IMG/VR virus record: IMGVR_UViG_3300030333_008334
Coordinates: 16,462 to 80,461 of that record
Reading direction: 5' to 3' (one strand)
Origin: a virus
Length of the DNA stretch: 64,000 nt
The position numbers and the translations under genes are program-made. Each line of letters opens with the position of its first letter. Positions within the stretch are counted from its first letter, which is position 1. Shown here one piece after another: positions 26,651 through 34,285 of this stretch. The notes beneath the pieces are model-generated. The model saw only the letters and a list, made by a program, of their open reading frames with translations. It searched no databases and had not been told where the DNA came from.

Positions 26651-26706
26651 GCGAATATGCTCCCTTTACAACAGCGACGTACTTCGGGAGTATTTCTTTT
26701 TCTCAT
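26641..26706 (-). CDS. Possible 21-residue basic peptide
   Basis: A short frame of 21 codons, MRKRNTPEVRRCCKGSIFAR plus G, starting with ATG at 26706. It is preceded by GAGGTAGG at a good ribosome-site distance and lies 4 bases after the stop of the membrane protein gene. Its stop overlaps the hairpin before the protease. The peptide is strongly basic with two neighbouring cysteines. The arrangement, a short frame followed by a hairpin with a U run and then the protease gene, looks like a translated leader. It could instead be chance, as the length is too small to judge by composition. Confidence 0.35.
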   Translation of the reverse strand: MRKRNTPEVRRCCKGSIFARG

Positions 26707-26710
26707 TTTC

Positions 26711-27013
26711 CTACCTCTTGTTAATTCTTATGTTTAAACCATCGTCTTCAATTATTGAGCTTATAAAGTAACTAGTACCAGCTGATAAGCATCCTAAAAT
26801 AAACGCGTTTGTAATATTATAATCAAAACTAAATAGTTCTGTTAAGCCATTAATGCTCCACAAAAATATGCCAGTCCAAAAGCCCATACACAGCGGACAC
26901 TTGAACAATTCTCCTAACTTACCTTTTGTCGGACGAAGAGTATTAAAGATAGAACCATACAATAAAATGAATGTCAACCCAAAAGAAGACAGGATAAAAT
27001 ATATTAATTCCAC
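26711..27013 (-). CDS. Small membrane protein, DUF1360-like
   Basis: A 100-residue protein with about three membrane segments (MELIYFILSSFGLTFILLYG near the start, TGIFLWSING in the middle, and a final one near FILGCLSAGTSYFISS). The marker is KCPLCMGFWTG, with the CPxCMGFW motif known from DUF1360-type phage and bacterial membrane proteins. The start is GTG at 27013, with AGG about 9 bases before it. It lies within the head genes, between the 188-residue protein and the protease, which is a recurrent place for this family in myoviruses of this kind. The function is unknown. It may act at the membrane where heads assemble. Confidence 0.65.
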   Translation of the reverse strand: MELIYFILSSFGLTFILLYGSIFNTLRPTKGKLGELFKCPLCMGFWTGIFLWSINGLTELFSFDYNITNAFILGCLSAGTSYFISSIIEDDGLNIRINKR

Positions 27014-27020
27014 TCTACAC

Positions 27021-27587
27021 CTAAAATCTGTACGCTGAAGCTAAACCATATGGCTTGACGCCTGGACGAATCGAGCCTTTCTGTTTGCCATGTCGTCGAG
27101 GATCAAATTCTGTTGACTCGCTTTCTAGTGGCTGCGACAGGCGACGCTCAAATTCTATTTCCATTGCGCGCTCGTATTCCATAGAAGGCCTCTCTTCTTC
27201 AATAAATTTACCAATCGCAAAAAGCGTTAACTGTGTTGTGTTATAGTCTTTTGATTCGACAATGTTTCCTTCAATTGAAGAGAATATGTTTCCGCCTTGC
27301 ACAGAGTCATAAATTATTACTCCCTTTCTCACCAAGTAATCAAACATTCTACTTTGTGCATTATAGACATTTTCGCCATATTCTTCTTTTGGGAAAGTAA
27401 CAACCTTGTTTTTGCTTGGCATTAAAACGATATCGATATCATTATGGTCAAAAATCATCACATTGCCATCAGGAGTTTTTCTTGCCTTAAGTTCCATTGT
27501 AGCTTGTACAGGTTTCTTTTCTTCTACCTCTCTAGCTAAATCTTGCCTGGCCTTTTCTTGCTGATTAAATGTAATTTTTATTGCCAT
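27021..27587 (-). CDS. Conserved head-module protein of unknown function
   Basis: A 188-residue protein that I do not recognise by name. It begins MAIKITFNQQEKARQDLARE (charged helix), then a strand-rich middle (NVMIFDHNDIDIVLMPSKNK, YNAQSRMFDYLVRKGVIIYD, VQGGNIFSSIEGNIV). It ends in a charged helix and a basic tail with RPGVKPYGLASAYRF. The central piece looks like a small alpha/beta domain. It shares one base with the stop of the 269-residue gene, so translation is probably coupled. Its place between portal and protease corresponds to the T4 core-gene interval (67/68), but the size and composition do not match those small acidic proteins. Confidence 0.6.
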   Translation of the reverse strand: MAIKITFNQQEKARQDLAREVEEKKPVQATMELKARKTPDGNVMIFDHNDIDIVLMPSKNKVVTFPKEEYGENVYNAQSRMFDYLVRKGVIIYDSVQGGNIFSSIEGNIVESKDYNTTQLTLFAIGKFIEEERPSMEYERAMEIEFERRLSQPLESESTEFDPRRHGKQKGSIRPGVKPYGLASAYRF

Positions 27588-28396
27588 TATATTTCACCCA
27601 TCAAGTTTTGTATTTTAAGCACCTTTTGTACTAAGTTTGAATCAATTCTAGAGCCTTTAAAATCATCGATAACATTTAAAACTTCATCAAGTTTTTTGCT
27701 CAATTCAGATTCAGGATCATTTTGCACTTTCTGAGCGATGTTTTCTCTTAGGCGCCCCACTTCTTCATTTAAGAAAATCTTAAACTGCAATCCATTATCA
27801 GAAAAAGAAGTTATATATTTGCTTAAAAGCTCTTTTTGCTCGCTCAACAATGCTTTAGAGTACGTAGAATTGTATTTTTGCAAGAAAGTTTTAAATGCTA
27901 AATTATCAATCTTAGGAAATTTAACTTCATCTTCTGTCTTGCTTTCAGATAACAACTCAGCCATTTGATTTTCTAAAACTAATCTAGATTTCGCTGAAAG
28001 CTCAGAGTCATGAAAAAATTGATATACAGTAGCAGCATCTTTATAGGAAGGTACAAAATTGACAAAAACATCTTTTGTAATTGTTTTGTTAATTTCGTTT
28101 ATTAATTTTGTTTGCTGGTTGAATATCTCTTTTAGATCTAGCTTTAGATAGTCTTTTTTAACTTCTTGTAACAAACGTATAGCTGTGTTTTCATTTAAAT
28201 TTTTTGATTCTAGCAGTGCTTTATAAAGGTCCAGTTCTTTTGAGAGAATAGTGCCTTTCTTGAAGTATTCCTGTAAAACTGCAAATATTTTATTTTTTCT
28301 TTGACTATCTTGCTTAACAGCAGATTTGGTCATTTCTCTTATCAATGCTTCGAAAAGAAAAAAAGTATTTCGTTTTTTGTTGTGCCTGAACTTCAT
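27587..28396 (-). CDS. Conserved helical protein downstream of portal
   Basis: A 269-residue, almost wholly helical, lysine- and glutamate-rich protein. I start it at MKFRHNKKRNTFFLFEALIR (ATG at 28396), 4 bases after the portal stop and with AGGAAAA upstream. A TTG at 28429 in the same frame overlaps the portal gene. The start NKKRNTFFLFEALIREMTK looks conserved. Helices follow with VFAVLQEYFKKGTILSKELD, KAALLSEQKELLSKYITS and RLRENIAQKVQN. The C-terminus returns to helical sequence (LVQKVLKIQNLMGEI). It could be an accessory core or connector protein. Neither length nor composition decides, and no catalytic motif is visible. Confidence 0.6.
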   Translation of the reverse strand: MKFRHNKKRNTFFLFEALIREMTKSAVKQDSQRKNKIFAVLQEYFKKGTILSKELDLYKALLESKNLNENTAIRLLQEVKKDYLKLDLKEIFNQQTKLINEINKTITKDVFVNFVPSYKDAATVYQFFHDSELSAKSRLVLENQMAELLSESKTEDEVKFPKIDNLAFKTFLQKYNSTYSKALLSEQKELLSKYITSFSDNGLQFKIFLNEEVGRLRENIAQKVQNDPESELSKKLDEVLNVIDDFKGSRIDSNLVQKVLKIQNLMGEI

Positions 28397-28400
28397 AATG

Positions 28401-30374
28401 CTATTTTTCCTGCTTTTCCATTTGCTCAATTAACTTTCTTACTTCATGATTAATTGCAAATATGTTTTCTTCTTCTTGCTTATAAGTAGAGTCTAAACTT
28501 TCATAAATTCCAAAACGCGTCTGATCTTGTTCGCCTAGAGCCGGAAATAGCTTTCCTCTTGTTGATCTCTTGGTTGCTCCCTGCTTATCAGAAGATATAG
28601 AAGCTTCTGCTCTCATGTTTAAACGTCTTCGGCCAGATCTATGATGAGAGCCTCCTGCGCGCTGCTTATAAGCATTTCCTTTTTTAGAGACTGTCATCCC
28701 GCCGCCGTCGTCGCGTTTAGCGGGAGGTAGAGGTGATGGTGCGGCGCCTGGGGGTGTTGCCAGGAGATCTCCTTCTTCTGGCTCGGGAGGCGCGTCTTCT
28801 GGAGGCGTCTCTTCTGGCGGAGTTTCAGCTCCTCCAGCGGGAGGTTCATCTAGGCCGGCGCCTAGGTCCAAGCCTCCGCCTAGTCCAGCGCCCGCATCTC
28901 CACCAAGCTCGGCGTCTCCAGCAGCTCCTTCGATTGATCTTTCAAGAGCAGACTCAAATTTTCTATCGTGGAACATCTCTCTCTGAATTCTAACCATCTC
29001 ATCTTCTGGTAGATTAAACAAGTTCTCCGAAACCCAGCGCTTGCTGAAATATCCTTCCGTTGCAGAACTAGCAATGTCGAACTTTGTCTTCCAGTGTTCA
29101 AGTTCTTGAAGCTCTGCGAGTCGCGAGGGATTATTCAAATGCAACTTAAAGGAAAGCAGATCTGCTCCTCTGTAGCCCAAGGTAAACAAATGAACAATTC
29201 CAATCTTTTCTAATTCTGAAATGACTGCGCGCTGTAATCTCTGAATTGTCCTAGCGAAGCGAATGTCCTTCTGGGATAATGTTGTTTTATCTTCTTGCGC
29301 ATCTTTGTCTTGTGCCAAATAGGAAGCTGGCACTTTAAGCGCTGAAAATAACTTATCTCTCAAATATTTAACATCATCAATATCGCCAGTATATGTACCG
29401 CCTGGTAAAGTTTCAACCCTAGAGGACTGTCCTCCTCGAACCGGAATGTAATAATCTTCTTCTACACTCATAGGATTATAGCGCAAATCAACTCGTCCAG
29501 TATCTGGATCGACAATTTGATTTCTCTTCATTTGCGTCAAAACTTTTTGCATATAGCTCTCAACATCATCTGGGTTAATTGAACCCACATCAATGTAAAA
29601 AACTCTACGCTCTGGCGATCTTACGATTCGATAAGCCATCATCGCATCTTCAATAAGCGTCAATTGTCTCCAGATTCTTCTAGCTGGCTCTAGAATTGAT
29701 GTACCATATGGAGCGTACTTATCATTTCCCAAGACTCTAAAGTGTGCAACCTGCCAATTCTCAAAAGTCATCCCAGCATCATTCCATTGAAATTGAATGT
29801 AATTTGGGTTTTTCTTGTCTTCACCCTCAAGTCTTTCAATTTGCATTGGAGGAATGCCTGTCACATATTTGACGCCATGAGTATCATCGATATCTAAGTA
29901 AAGAAAGAAATCTCCATATTTACACATTGTGCGACACCAACCAAAAAGATTGAACTTGATGTTTAATACATTATGATAGAGCGTGTCTAAGACATGCTTA
30001 ATTTCCTCATTAGGGCATTTAATTGAAAGTAAAGGAGTCAAATAGGTTGCAGTTGTCATTTCATCAGCGTAAATATCTAATGCCGAGGCAATCTCTGGTG
30101 TGTATTCCATTTGGTCAAAATCAATATATCGATCTGCACGATTTTGATTTGCCATATATGCAGCCTGCATTGCTTCGTATGGCGTGCGCGTATCTTTTTT
30201 AAAGGATTGCCCACTTGCTGATTTGAAGCGAGATGATACACGATCGATTTGGTGTCTTCTTAATTTGCGTGGGGTCTGTCTTCTAAAGTCAACCAGAGGC
30301 CCCGAGAGTAGTCTAGTTAACTTCTTAAACAGTTCGCTTTCTTTATTTTTAGGATTGTGTTCTCTATCCGCCAT
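28401..30374 (-). CDS. Portal protein (gp20-like)
   Basis: A 657-residue protein. The early part includes EAMQAAYMANQNRADRYIDF, MEYTPEIASALDIYADEMTT, and GDFFLYLDID, which are well-known T4-type portal blocks. Later come EDAMMAYRIVRSPERRVFYI, KVLTQMKRNQIVDPDTG, RYNPMSVEEDYYIPVRGG, and VPASYLAQDKDAQEDKTTLS with the RFARTIQRLQR crown helix. T4 gp20 has 524 residues. The extra length is C-terminal: about residues 490-560 are a glycine/proline/glutamate stretch (PPEETPPEDAPPEPEEGD), then a basic, disordered segment. The portal forms the dodecameric DNA gate and docks terminase and neck. It starts 3 bases after the terminase stop, so both are probably co-translated. Confidence 0.92.
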   Translation of the reverse strand: MADREHNPKNKESELFKKLTRLLSGPLVDFRRQTPRKLRRHQIDRVSSRFKSASGQSFKKDTRTPYEAMQAAYMANQNRADRYIDFDQMEYTPEIASALDIYADEMTTATYLTPLLSIKCPNEEIKHVLDTLYHNVLNIKFNLFGWCRTMCKYGDFFLYLDIDDTHGVKYVTGIPPMQIERLEGEDKKNPNYIQFQWNDAGMTFENWQVAHFRVLGNDKYAPYGTSILEPARRIWRQLTLIEDAMMAYRIVRSPERRVFYIDVGSINPDDVESYMQKVLTQMKRNQIVDPDTGRVDLRYNPMSVEEDYYIPVRGGQSSRVETLPGGTYTGDIDDVKYLRDKLFSALKVPASYLAQDKDAQEDKTTLSQKDIRFARTIQRLQRAVISELEKIGIVHLFTLGYRGADLLSFKLHLNNPSRLAELQELEHWKTKFDIASSATEGYFSKRWVSENLFNLPEDEMVRIQREMFHDRKFESALERSIEGAAGDAELGGDAGAGLGGGLDLGAGLDEPPAGGAETPPEETPPEDAPPEPEEGDLLATPPGAAPSPLPPAKRDDGGGMTVSKKGNAYKQRAGGSHHRSGRRRLNMRAEASISSDKQGATKRSTRGKLFPALGEQDQTRFGIYESLDSTYKQEEENIFAINHEVRKLIEQMEKQEK

Positions 30375-30377
30375 ATC

Positions 30378-31952
30378 TTATCCCTTTAATAGCCATATAA
30401 AATCTTTACTCAATTTTTTATTTTCATTCTTTTTTATTTTTTCGTAACCAGACATTCCAGGAATAGTAGTATTTAAAGTAGTTGAACTTTTTGTCATTGA
30501 ATTTAAAAATGCCTTCTTGTATTCTACTTCTCGCTGGTTGGCATTAAAAACCGTATCCCTAATCCAACAACCAATAGCGCATGATGTTATCAAATCATCA
30601 TTGTACTTTCTCATTGCTTGCGGCCGGCCAGAATGCCAAACAAAAGTTTTCATCTCATTATACAGTCTTTTTGAATATATTTTAATTAGTTTATTTCTTA
30701 CTAATTCCTCCATTTTTGCTATGACCAAAGGACGAGTCTTTGAAGTCATGCTAAACCCAGGAACTGCATTGGATGCATATTCGCCCGTAACAGGATCTAC
30801 ATATTCGTGTGATGTCTTGTATGAATAATATAAATTAGGATATCCTGATTCATGCAACTTATCCAACACCGTCCAGCCAACTGAATTGTTTTCTACCGCT
30901 AGCATACAATTGCCATATTCTGAGCCGACTTGAGTTAATAAATTTGCAAACACATCTAACGTAGGCTTTCCTTGGTACTCAGCAGCAATCTCCATTGTCT
31001 CTACATTGAAAACATGAAAAGCTGAAAAGTCTTTGCCATCACCACGAGCGACGTCTGCAACTAGTAAATAATTGTGTTCTGGGCTGTGCTCTTGCCAAAT
31101 CCAAAAGTTTCTATCAAAACCAGTCTTATGTTTTGGCTCGCACAGCATTTCGTCTATTCTTCTCATATCATCTGGATGAAAAACTGTCTCGCCAGACATG
31201 TTGAAGTTACATTCAAGCTCTTGAGCTATTTGGCGACGAGACATATTTTTTGTCTCATTCTCAAACCATGCTTGATCGCGCTCGGGATGAACATCCCATG
31301 GCAGAATAGTTCCAAAAAAATCATTCTTGTTTTCTTCTGTATCGATATATGTTTGATGAAACCAATTACCAACGCCATTTGGTGTTGACAGCGCAATGCA
31401 GCGGCCTCCAGTTGATAGCGTAGGATATAGGCCCGTCCAAAGCTCATCTAAGCCTTCAACGTGTGCAGCCTCATCAATAACCAATAGTGACAAGGCCTCA
31501 GAACGACCAGCATCTGCACTTGTTGACGATGCTTTAATCTGCGATCCATTAGACAATTCAAATGACGTTCTGTTATCTACACTGATATTTGCTATTCTCA
31601 CCCACTCTGGGAGATTCTTAATGATTGCCTTAACCTTTTTGACCAAATTTGATGCTGTGCTAAATTTAGTAGCAATTACAAGGATGTTTTTATCGCGATG
31701 AAACATCATCATCCAAACAACGTAAGCTGCTGTAATTGTTGATATTCCTAGCTGCCTGGCTTTTAAAATAACATTAAAGCGATGATCATTGAAGTTTTGG
31801 ATTAAATCTTCTTGATAGTCGTACATGTTAAAAGGTATCAAACCCAACAGTGGGTGAGATATCTTTGCGTAATTATTGATAAAATAAACAGGATCTTTAC
31901 CAGACTTTACAATTTCTTTTATAATCTGGTCTTTGGAAAGCTGATAGCTCAT
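30378..31952 (-). CDS. Terminase large subunit (gp17-like)
   Basis: A 524-residue packaging motor. The ATPase half has the Walker-A-like KARQLGIST (64-72), the adenine-side FNMYDYQEDLIQNF, the Walker B LLVIDEA with D160 and E161, and the coupling motif CIALSTPNG. The nuclease half has the acidic residues of the RNase H fold: LLVADVARGDGKD (D300), MLAVENNSVGW (E354) and YNDDLITS (D452/D453). It makes ATP-driven translocation and cuts concatemers during packaging. It lies between a 177-residue gene and the portal gene, 3 bases from each. The small terminase subunit is not evident nearby. Length and motif order agree with the family. Confidence 0.93.
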   Translation of the reverse strand: MSYQLSKDQIIKEIVKSGKDPVYFINNYAKISHPLLGLIPFNMYDYQEDLIQNFNDHRFNVILKARQLGISTITAAYVVWMMMFHRDKNILVIATKFSTASNLVKKVKAIIKNLPEWVRIANISVDNRTSFELSNGSQIKASSTSADAGRSEALSLLVIDEAAHVEGLDELWTGLYPTLSTGGRCIALSTPNGVGNWFHQTYIDTEENKNDFFGTILPWDVHPERDQAWFENETKNMSRRQIAQELECNFNMSGETVFHPDDMRRIDEMLCEPKHKTGFDRNFWIWQEHSPEHNYLLVADVARGDGKDFSAFHVFNVETMEIAAEYQGKPTLDVFANLLTQVGSEYGNCMLAVENNSVGWTVLDKLHESGYPNLYYSYKTSHEYVDPVTGEYASNAVPGFSMTSKTRPLVIAKMEELVRNKLIKIYSKRLYNEMKTFVWHSGRPQAMRKYNDDLITSCAIGCWIRDTVFNANQREVEYKKAFLNSMTKSSTTLNTTIPGMSGYEKIKKNENKKLSKDFIWLLKG

Positions 31953-31955
31953 TGA

Positions 31956-32489
31956 CTAGCCCCTCTGGTTTTTGTTTGAGGGACGCTGACCCCATCCTCC
32001 TAAATTCAAAAACTCTTTGAACTTGCCTTCTAATCTTTCTTCAGATGGTTTAAGTCTATCTTCTACGTCTTTCATTCCGCCAATCTTGTATACTTTGGCG
32101 ACGGTAACAAATACTCTGACTCTGGACGTTGATTGAACCATGACATCGACATCTTCGCCGGCTGTCAAAGCCAACCCATTACCAGTTACTTTCTTGTATT
32201 CTTTCTTTAACCATTTAACAATGTCTGCACATGTTCTATTGCACTCATTTTCAAAATTTGTGCTGTAGACATCCTTTAGTTTGATGTCAGACTGGTATGA
32301 TACAATAAGGTTGTTTCCATCAATTCTGCATTTGAAACCATCAACTGTTCTAGAATCTAACACTGGATGGCCTTCCTCTCTCTTGAGACCAATTTTAATT
32401 GGCTCGCCTTTGTCGTCTAATGCGCCATCATATGCATTAGCAGCTGCCTGGGCGATTCCTCTAACAATATCTAAAGTTACTTGTGACAT
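31956..32489 (-). CDS. Conserved protein upstream of terminase
   Basis: A 177-residue protein not known to me by name. It starts MSQVTLDIVRGIAQAAANAY, followed by GALDDKGEPIKIGLKREEGH and strands FKCRIDGNNLIVSYQSD. Its middle VYSTNFENECNRTCADIVKW leads into WLKKEYKKVTGNGLALTAGE, then VDVMVQSTSRVRVFVTVAKV. A disordered end (KPSEERLEGKFKEFLNLGGW) follows. It lies 3 bases before the terminase gene, where a small terminase or a head-completion protein could be found. Its alpha/beta pattern is not that of T4 gp16-type small terminases. I leave the function open. Confidence 0.55.
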   Translation of the reverse strand: MSQVTLDIVRGIAQAAANAYDGALDDKGEPIKIGLKREEGHPVLDSRTVDGFKCRIDGNNLIVSYQSDIKLKDVYSTNFENECNRTCADIVKWLKKEYKKVTGNGLALTAGEDVDVMVQSTSRVRVFVTVAKVYKIGGMKDVEDRLKPSEERLEGKFKEFLNLGGWGQRPSNKNQRG

Positions 32490-32869
32490 TTATTTTCTCC
32501 TGGTCTCCAGCCGTTAAGCCATCTTTTTTCTCTGCCTTCGATATATTGTATGAAACATTTCTCACAACAATCATATTTTAACATGTAAATATCATCCTGA
32601 ATTGAAAAAGAATATTTCTCGCAAACTGGACAATTTCTATTTGAATCTCTATTAATTAGTTTTTTAGATACTAAAAAACCATCAATTTCAACCTTTTGTG
32701 TTTCTTCTTCATTTGAGCGTTTGGCTAAGTCAATTTTCTTTAACTGTTCTAGATACTCTTTTTCTTTCTCTTCGTCCCAGTTTGATTTAGGATTTAAAAT
32801 TGCTTCTTCACCATATTTTTGTTTAATGGCTTTTTCCAACTTAGCGATATATTCTAAGTCTTTCTTCAT
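32477..32869 (-). CDS. Zinc-ribbon protein of unknown function
   Basis: A 130-residue protein, taken from MKKDLEYIAKLEKAIKQKYG (ATG at 32869), which overlaps the previous stop as ATGA. A longer frame to 32944 overlaps the upstream gene and has no ribosome site. The N-terminal half is a charged helix. The C-terminal half reads NRNCPVCEKYSFSIQDDIYM and then DCCEKCFIQYIEGREKRWL, so four cysteines (CPVC and CEKC) form a likely zinc ribbon. It could bind nucleic acid or a partner protein. The 13-base overlap with the next gene suggests tight coupling to the terminase operon. No close relative comes to mind. Confidence 0.6.
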   Translation of the reverse strand: MKKDLEYIAKLEKAIKQKYGEEAILNPKSNWDEEKEKEYLEQLKKIDLAKRSNEEETQKVEIDGFLVSKKLINRDSNRNCPVCEKYSFSIQDDIYMLKYDCCEKCFIQYIEGREKRWLNGWRPGENKCHK

Positions 32870-33330
32870 TTCTGAACCTCTACTGCCGCGTAGAAGACGC
32901 CTAAAGACAATAAAACGCCAGAGATTATCCCTAAAGAAACCCATAAAGCAGTATAATCATTTGAGTTTTCTGAAGCTATTTCTTGCAAGCGTTCAATTTC
33001 CTGGCTCTTAAGCATTAATATAGAATCAGTGCTTTCTTTTAAAGAATCATATTTTGCCTGTAATGTCGACAACTCTAAGCTATGTTCTGCGTTAAGCTTC
33101 TTGGTTTCATAATCTAGTTTAAGCTGACTTTCCATTAAGGAATATTTTTTGTCTGTATTAATTTTTGCTGCGGCGACTGGATCAAGCAAAATACCAGCAT
33201 ACGGTGCTTTTTGATTAATTGAAAGCGCTGTAATTTTTCCTTCCAAAGCGTCGGCTTCTTGTGCCTTTGCTTTAACCGGAGCGATTATAATACTAAGACT
33301 TATTAAAAGGCTCAATATGCATTTGAACAT
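32866..33330 (-). CDS. Exported coiled-coil membrane protein, possible lysis factor
   Basis: A 154-residue protein. I start it at MFKCILSLLISLSIIIAPVK (ATG at 33330), because GGAG lies 6 bases upstream. A TTG at 33342 is also in frame. The start is a signal peptide with a probable cut near KAKA|QEA. Then comes APYAGILLDPVAAAKI, a segment seen in many small phage membrane proteins. A long coiled coil (about residues 55-120) follows, and then a membrane helix near the end (LWVSLGIISGVLLSLGVFYA). A periplasmic coiled coil between two anchors resembles inner-membrane spanin designs. It lies next to another TM-plus-coiled-coil protein and a holin-like gene, which supports a lysis role, but this is inference. 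Confidence 0.55.
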   Translation of the reverse strand: MFKCILSLLISLSIIIAPVKAKAQEADALEGKITALSINQKAPYAGILLDPVAAAKINTDKKYSLMESQLKLDYETKKLNAEHSLELSTLQAKYDSLKESTDSILMLKSQEIERLQEIASENSNDYTALWVSLGIISGVLLSLGVFYAAVEVQK

Positions 33331-33331
33331 T

Positions 33332-33709
33332 TTAGACTCCAAATAGTTTTTTCATTTCTTCTGCTATGGCATCCGGATTTTCATTGTGGTTTTTAACCAA
33401 ATTTTCAATCTCTCTGCGTTTCTTTTTTGAAAGTTCGCTTACTTTAATGTTATGTTCTTTTTCAAGATTTTTTAAAGTTTCTTGGTAGATCATTACTATT
33501 TCTTCTCTTTTTGCTAACTCTTTTTCATGCGCTAGCTTTACTGTTTCTAATTCTTTTCTGTAACTTTCTTTTGCTATATCAAGTACTTTCAAAGCATTCG
33601 CATTTGATTTTCGAAACACTAGCCATAGGACAATAGTATAAACCAACACTGCTGGTATATACCAATAGTGCTTTATCCAAGTCCAAATTTTTTTGATATT
33701 AAAAATCAT
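33332..33709 (-). CDS. Single-pass coiled-coil membrane protein
   Basis: A 125-residue protein. The N-terminal third holds one membrane helix (YWYIPAVLVYTIVLWLVF) after a short basic segment. The rest is a long charged helix, probably a coiled coil, rich in glutamate and lysine (ESYRKELETVKLAHEKELAK). This is the layout of inner-membrane spanins, which link to an outer-membrane partner to end lysis, but no lipoprotein partner is apparent. It overlaps the HExxH gene by 4 bases (ATGA), and its stop is 1 base from the next start. It may instead be a superinfection-type or structural membrane factor. Confidence 0.5.
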   Translation of the reverse strand: MIFNIKKIWTWIKHYWYIPAVLVYTIVLWLVFRKSNANALKVLDIAKESYRKELETVKLAHEKELAKREEIVMIYQETLKNLEKEHNIKVSELSKKKRREIENLVKNHNENPDAIAEEMKKLFGV

Positions 33710-34089
33710 TGTTTAATATAATTGATCCAATTCCACATCTTTCTCGTGTTTAAGTAATCTGATTTTTGATCGTTATCATATGCTTCTTTCTCAAAAGGAT
33801 TGAGATAATATGCTTTCTTTGCATCGCGATGTTTAATCAACCCAATCAACCAAAATATTCCATACATAAGCCACTGACCAATAAAAAGCATTTCTAATTG
33901 CTGGTGGTAATGTATCGTTTCATGTCTTCGCGTTGTATCATTCAACTTGCCCCTGCAAAATACAAAGCAAGCAAAACTTAAAGCATAAATTTCTATTGGA
34001 TTGATCTTCGATAACCAAACAGGAATTTTACTATCTTCAAAAACTATTGGTCTTTTAGAAGAAATACATTTTCTAATTTTTTCAACCAT
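33706..34089 (-). CDS. Membrane-associated protein with zincin-like HExxH motif
   Basis: A 127-residue protein. It has RRHETIHYHQQLEMLFIGQW: His56, Glu57 and His60 form HExxH, the zinc-binding motif of zincin peptidases. A possible third ligand lies in NPFEKEAYDN (Glu100 or Glu102). Between them is a hydrophobic segment WLMYGIFWLIGLI, and an earlier one sits near EIYALSFACFVFC. Small proteins with this layout (HExxH, membrane segment, F-E-x-E-A-Y) occur in bacteria and phages without known function. It overlaps its neighbours on both sides (8 and 4 bases), so it belongs to the small membrane-protein cassette. Peptidase activity is a guess from the motif. Confidence 0.55.
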   Translation of the reverse strand: MVEKIRKCISSKRPIVFEDSKIPVWLSKINPIEIYALSFACFVFCRGKLNDTTRRHETIHYHQQLEMLFIGQWLMYGIFWLIGLIKHRDAKKAYYLNPFEKEAYDNDQKSDYLNTRKMWNWINYIKQ

Positions 34090-34264
34090 GCTTCCAAGTC
34101 TTAGCTAAATCAACGGCCGCTTGAGAGCCAATGTATACTAAAGTTACAGCTACCCAATCTTCGCTATGCAAAGCACCTTGTAATGCCAAAGCTGTTGCAG
34201 TACCCCAAGCCAGAAGCTTTCTGCTCATTATTTTTCCAAGTAATCCATCAACAAGTTCTTTCAT
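34082..34264 (-). CDS. Holin-like small membrane protein
   Basis: A 60-residue protein. After a short amphipathic start (MKELVDGLLGKIMSRKLLAW) come two hydrophobic stretches, AWGTATALALQGALH and DWVAVTLVYIGSQAAVDLAK. The pattern 'SRK-[LF], alanine/glycine-rich helix, then W-V-x-x-x-x-Y-I-x-[SG]-[QE]-x-x-[VI]-D' is common in small phage membrane proteins annotated as holins. It is the first of four overlapping or nearly touching small membrane genes, 21 bases after the stop of the SbcD-SbcC gene. A holin function is plausible, yet no lysozyme lies nearby. The ribosome site AGGAG is clear. Confidence 0.5.
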   Translation of the reverse strand: MKELVDGLLGKIMSRKLLAWGTATALALQGALHSEDWVAVTLVYIGSQAAVDLAKTWKHG

Positions 34265-34285
34265 GATTTTTCTCCTGTGTTTTGT

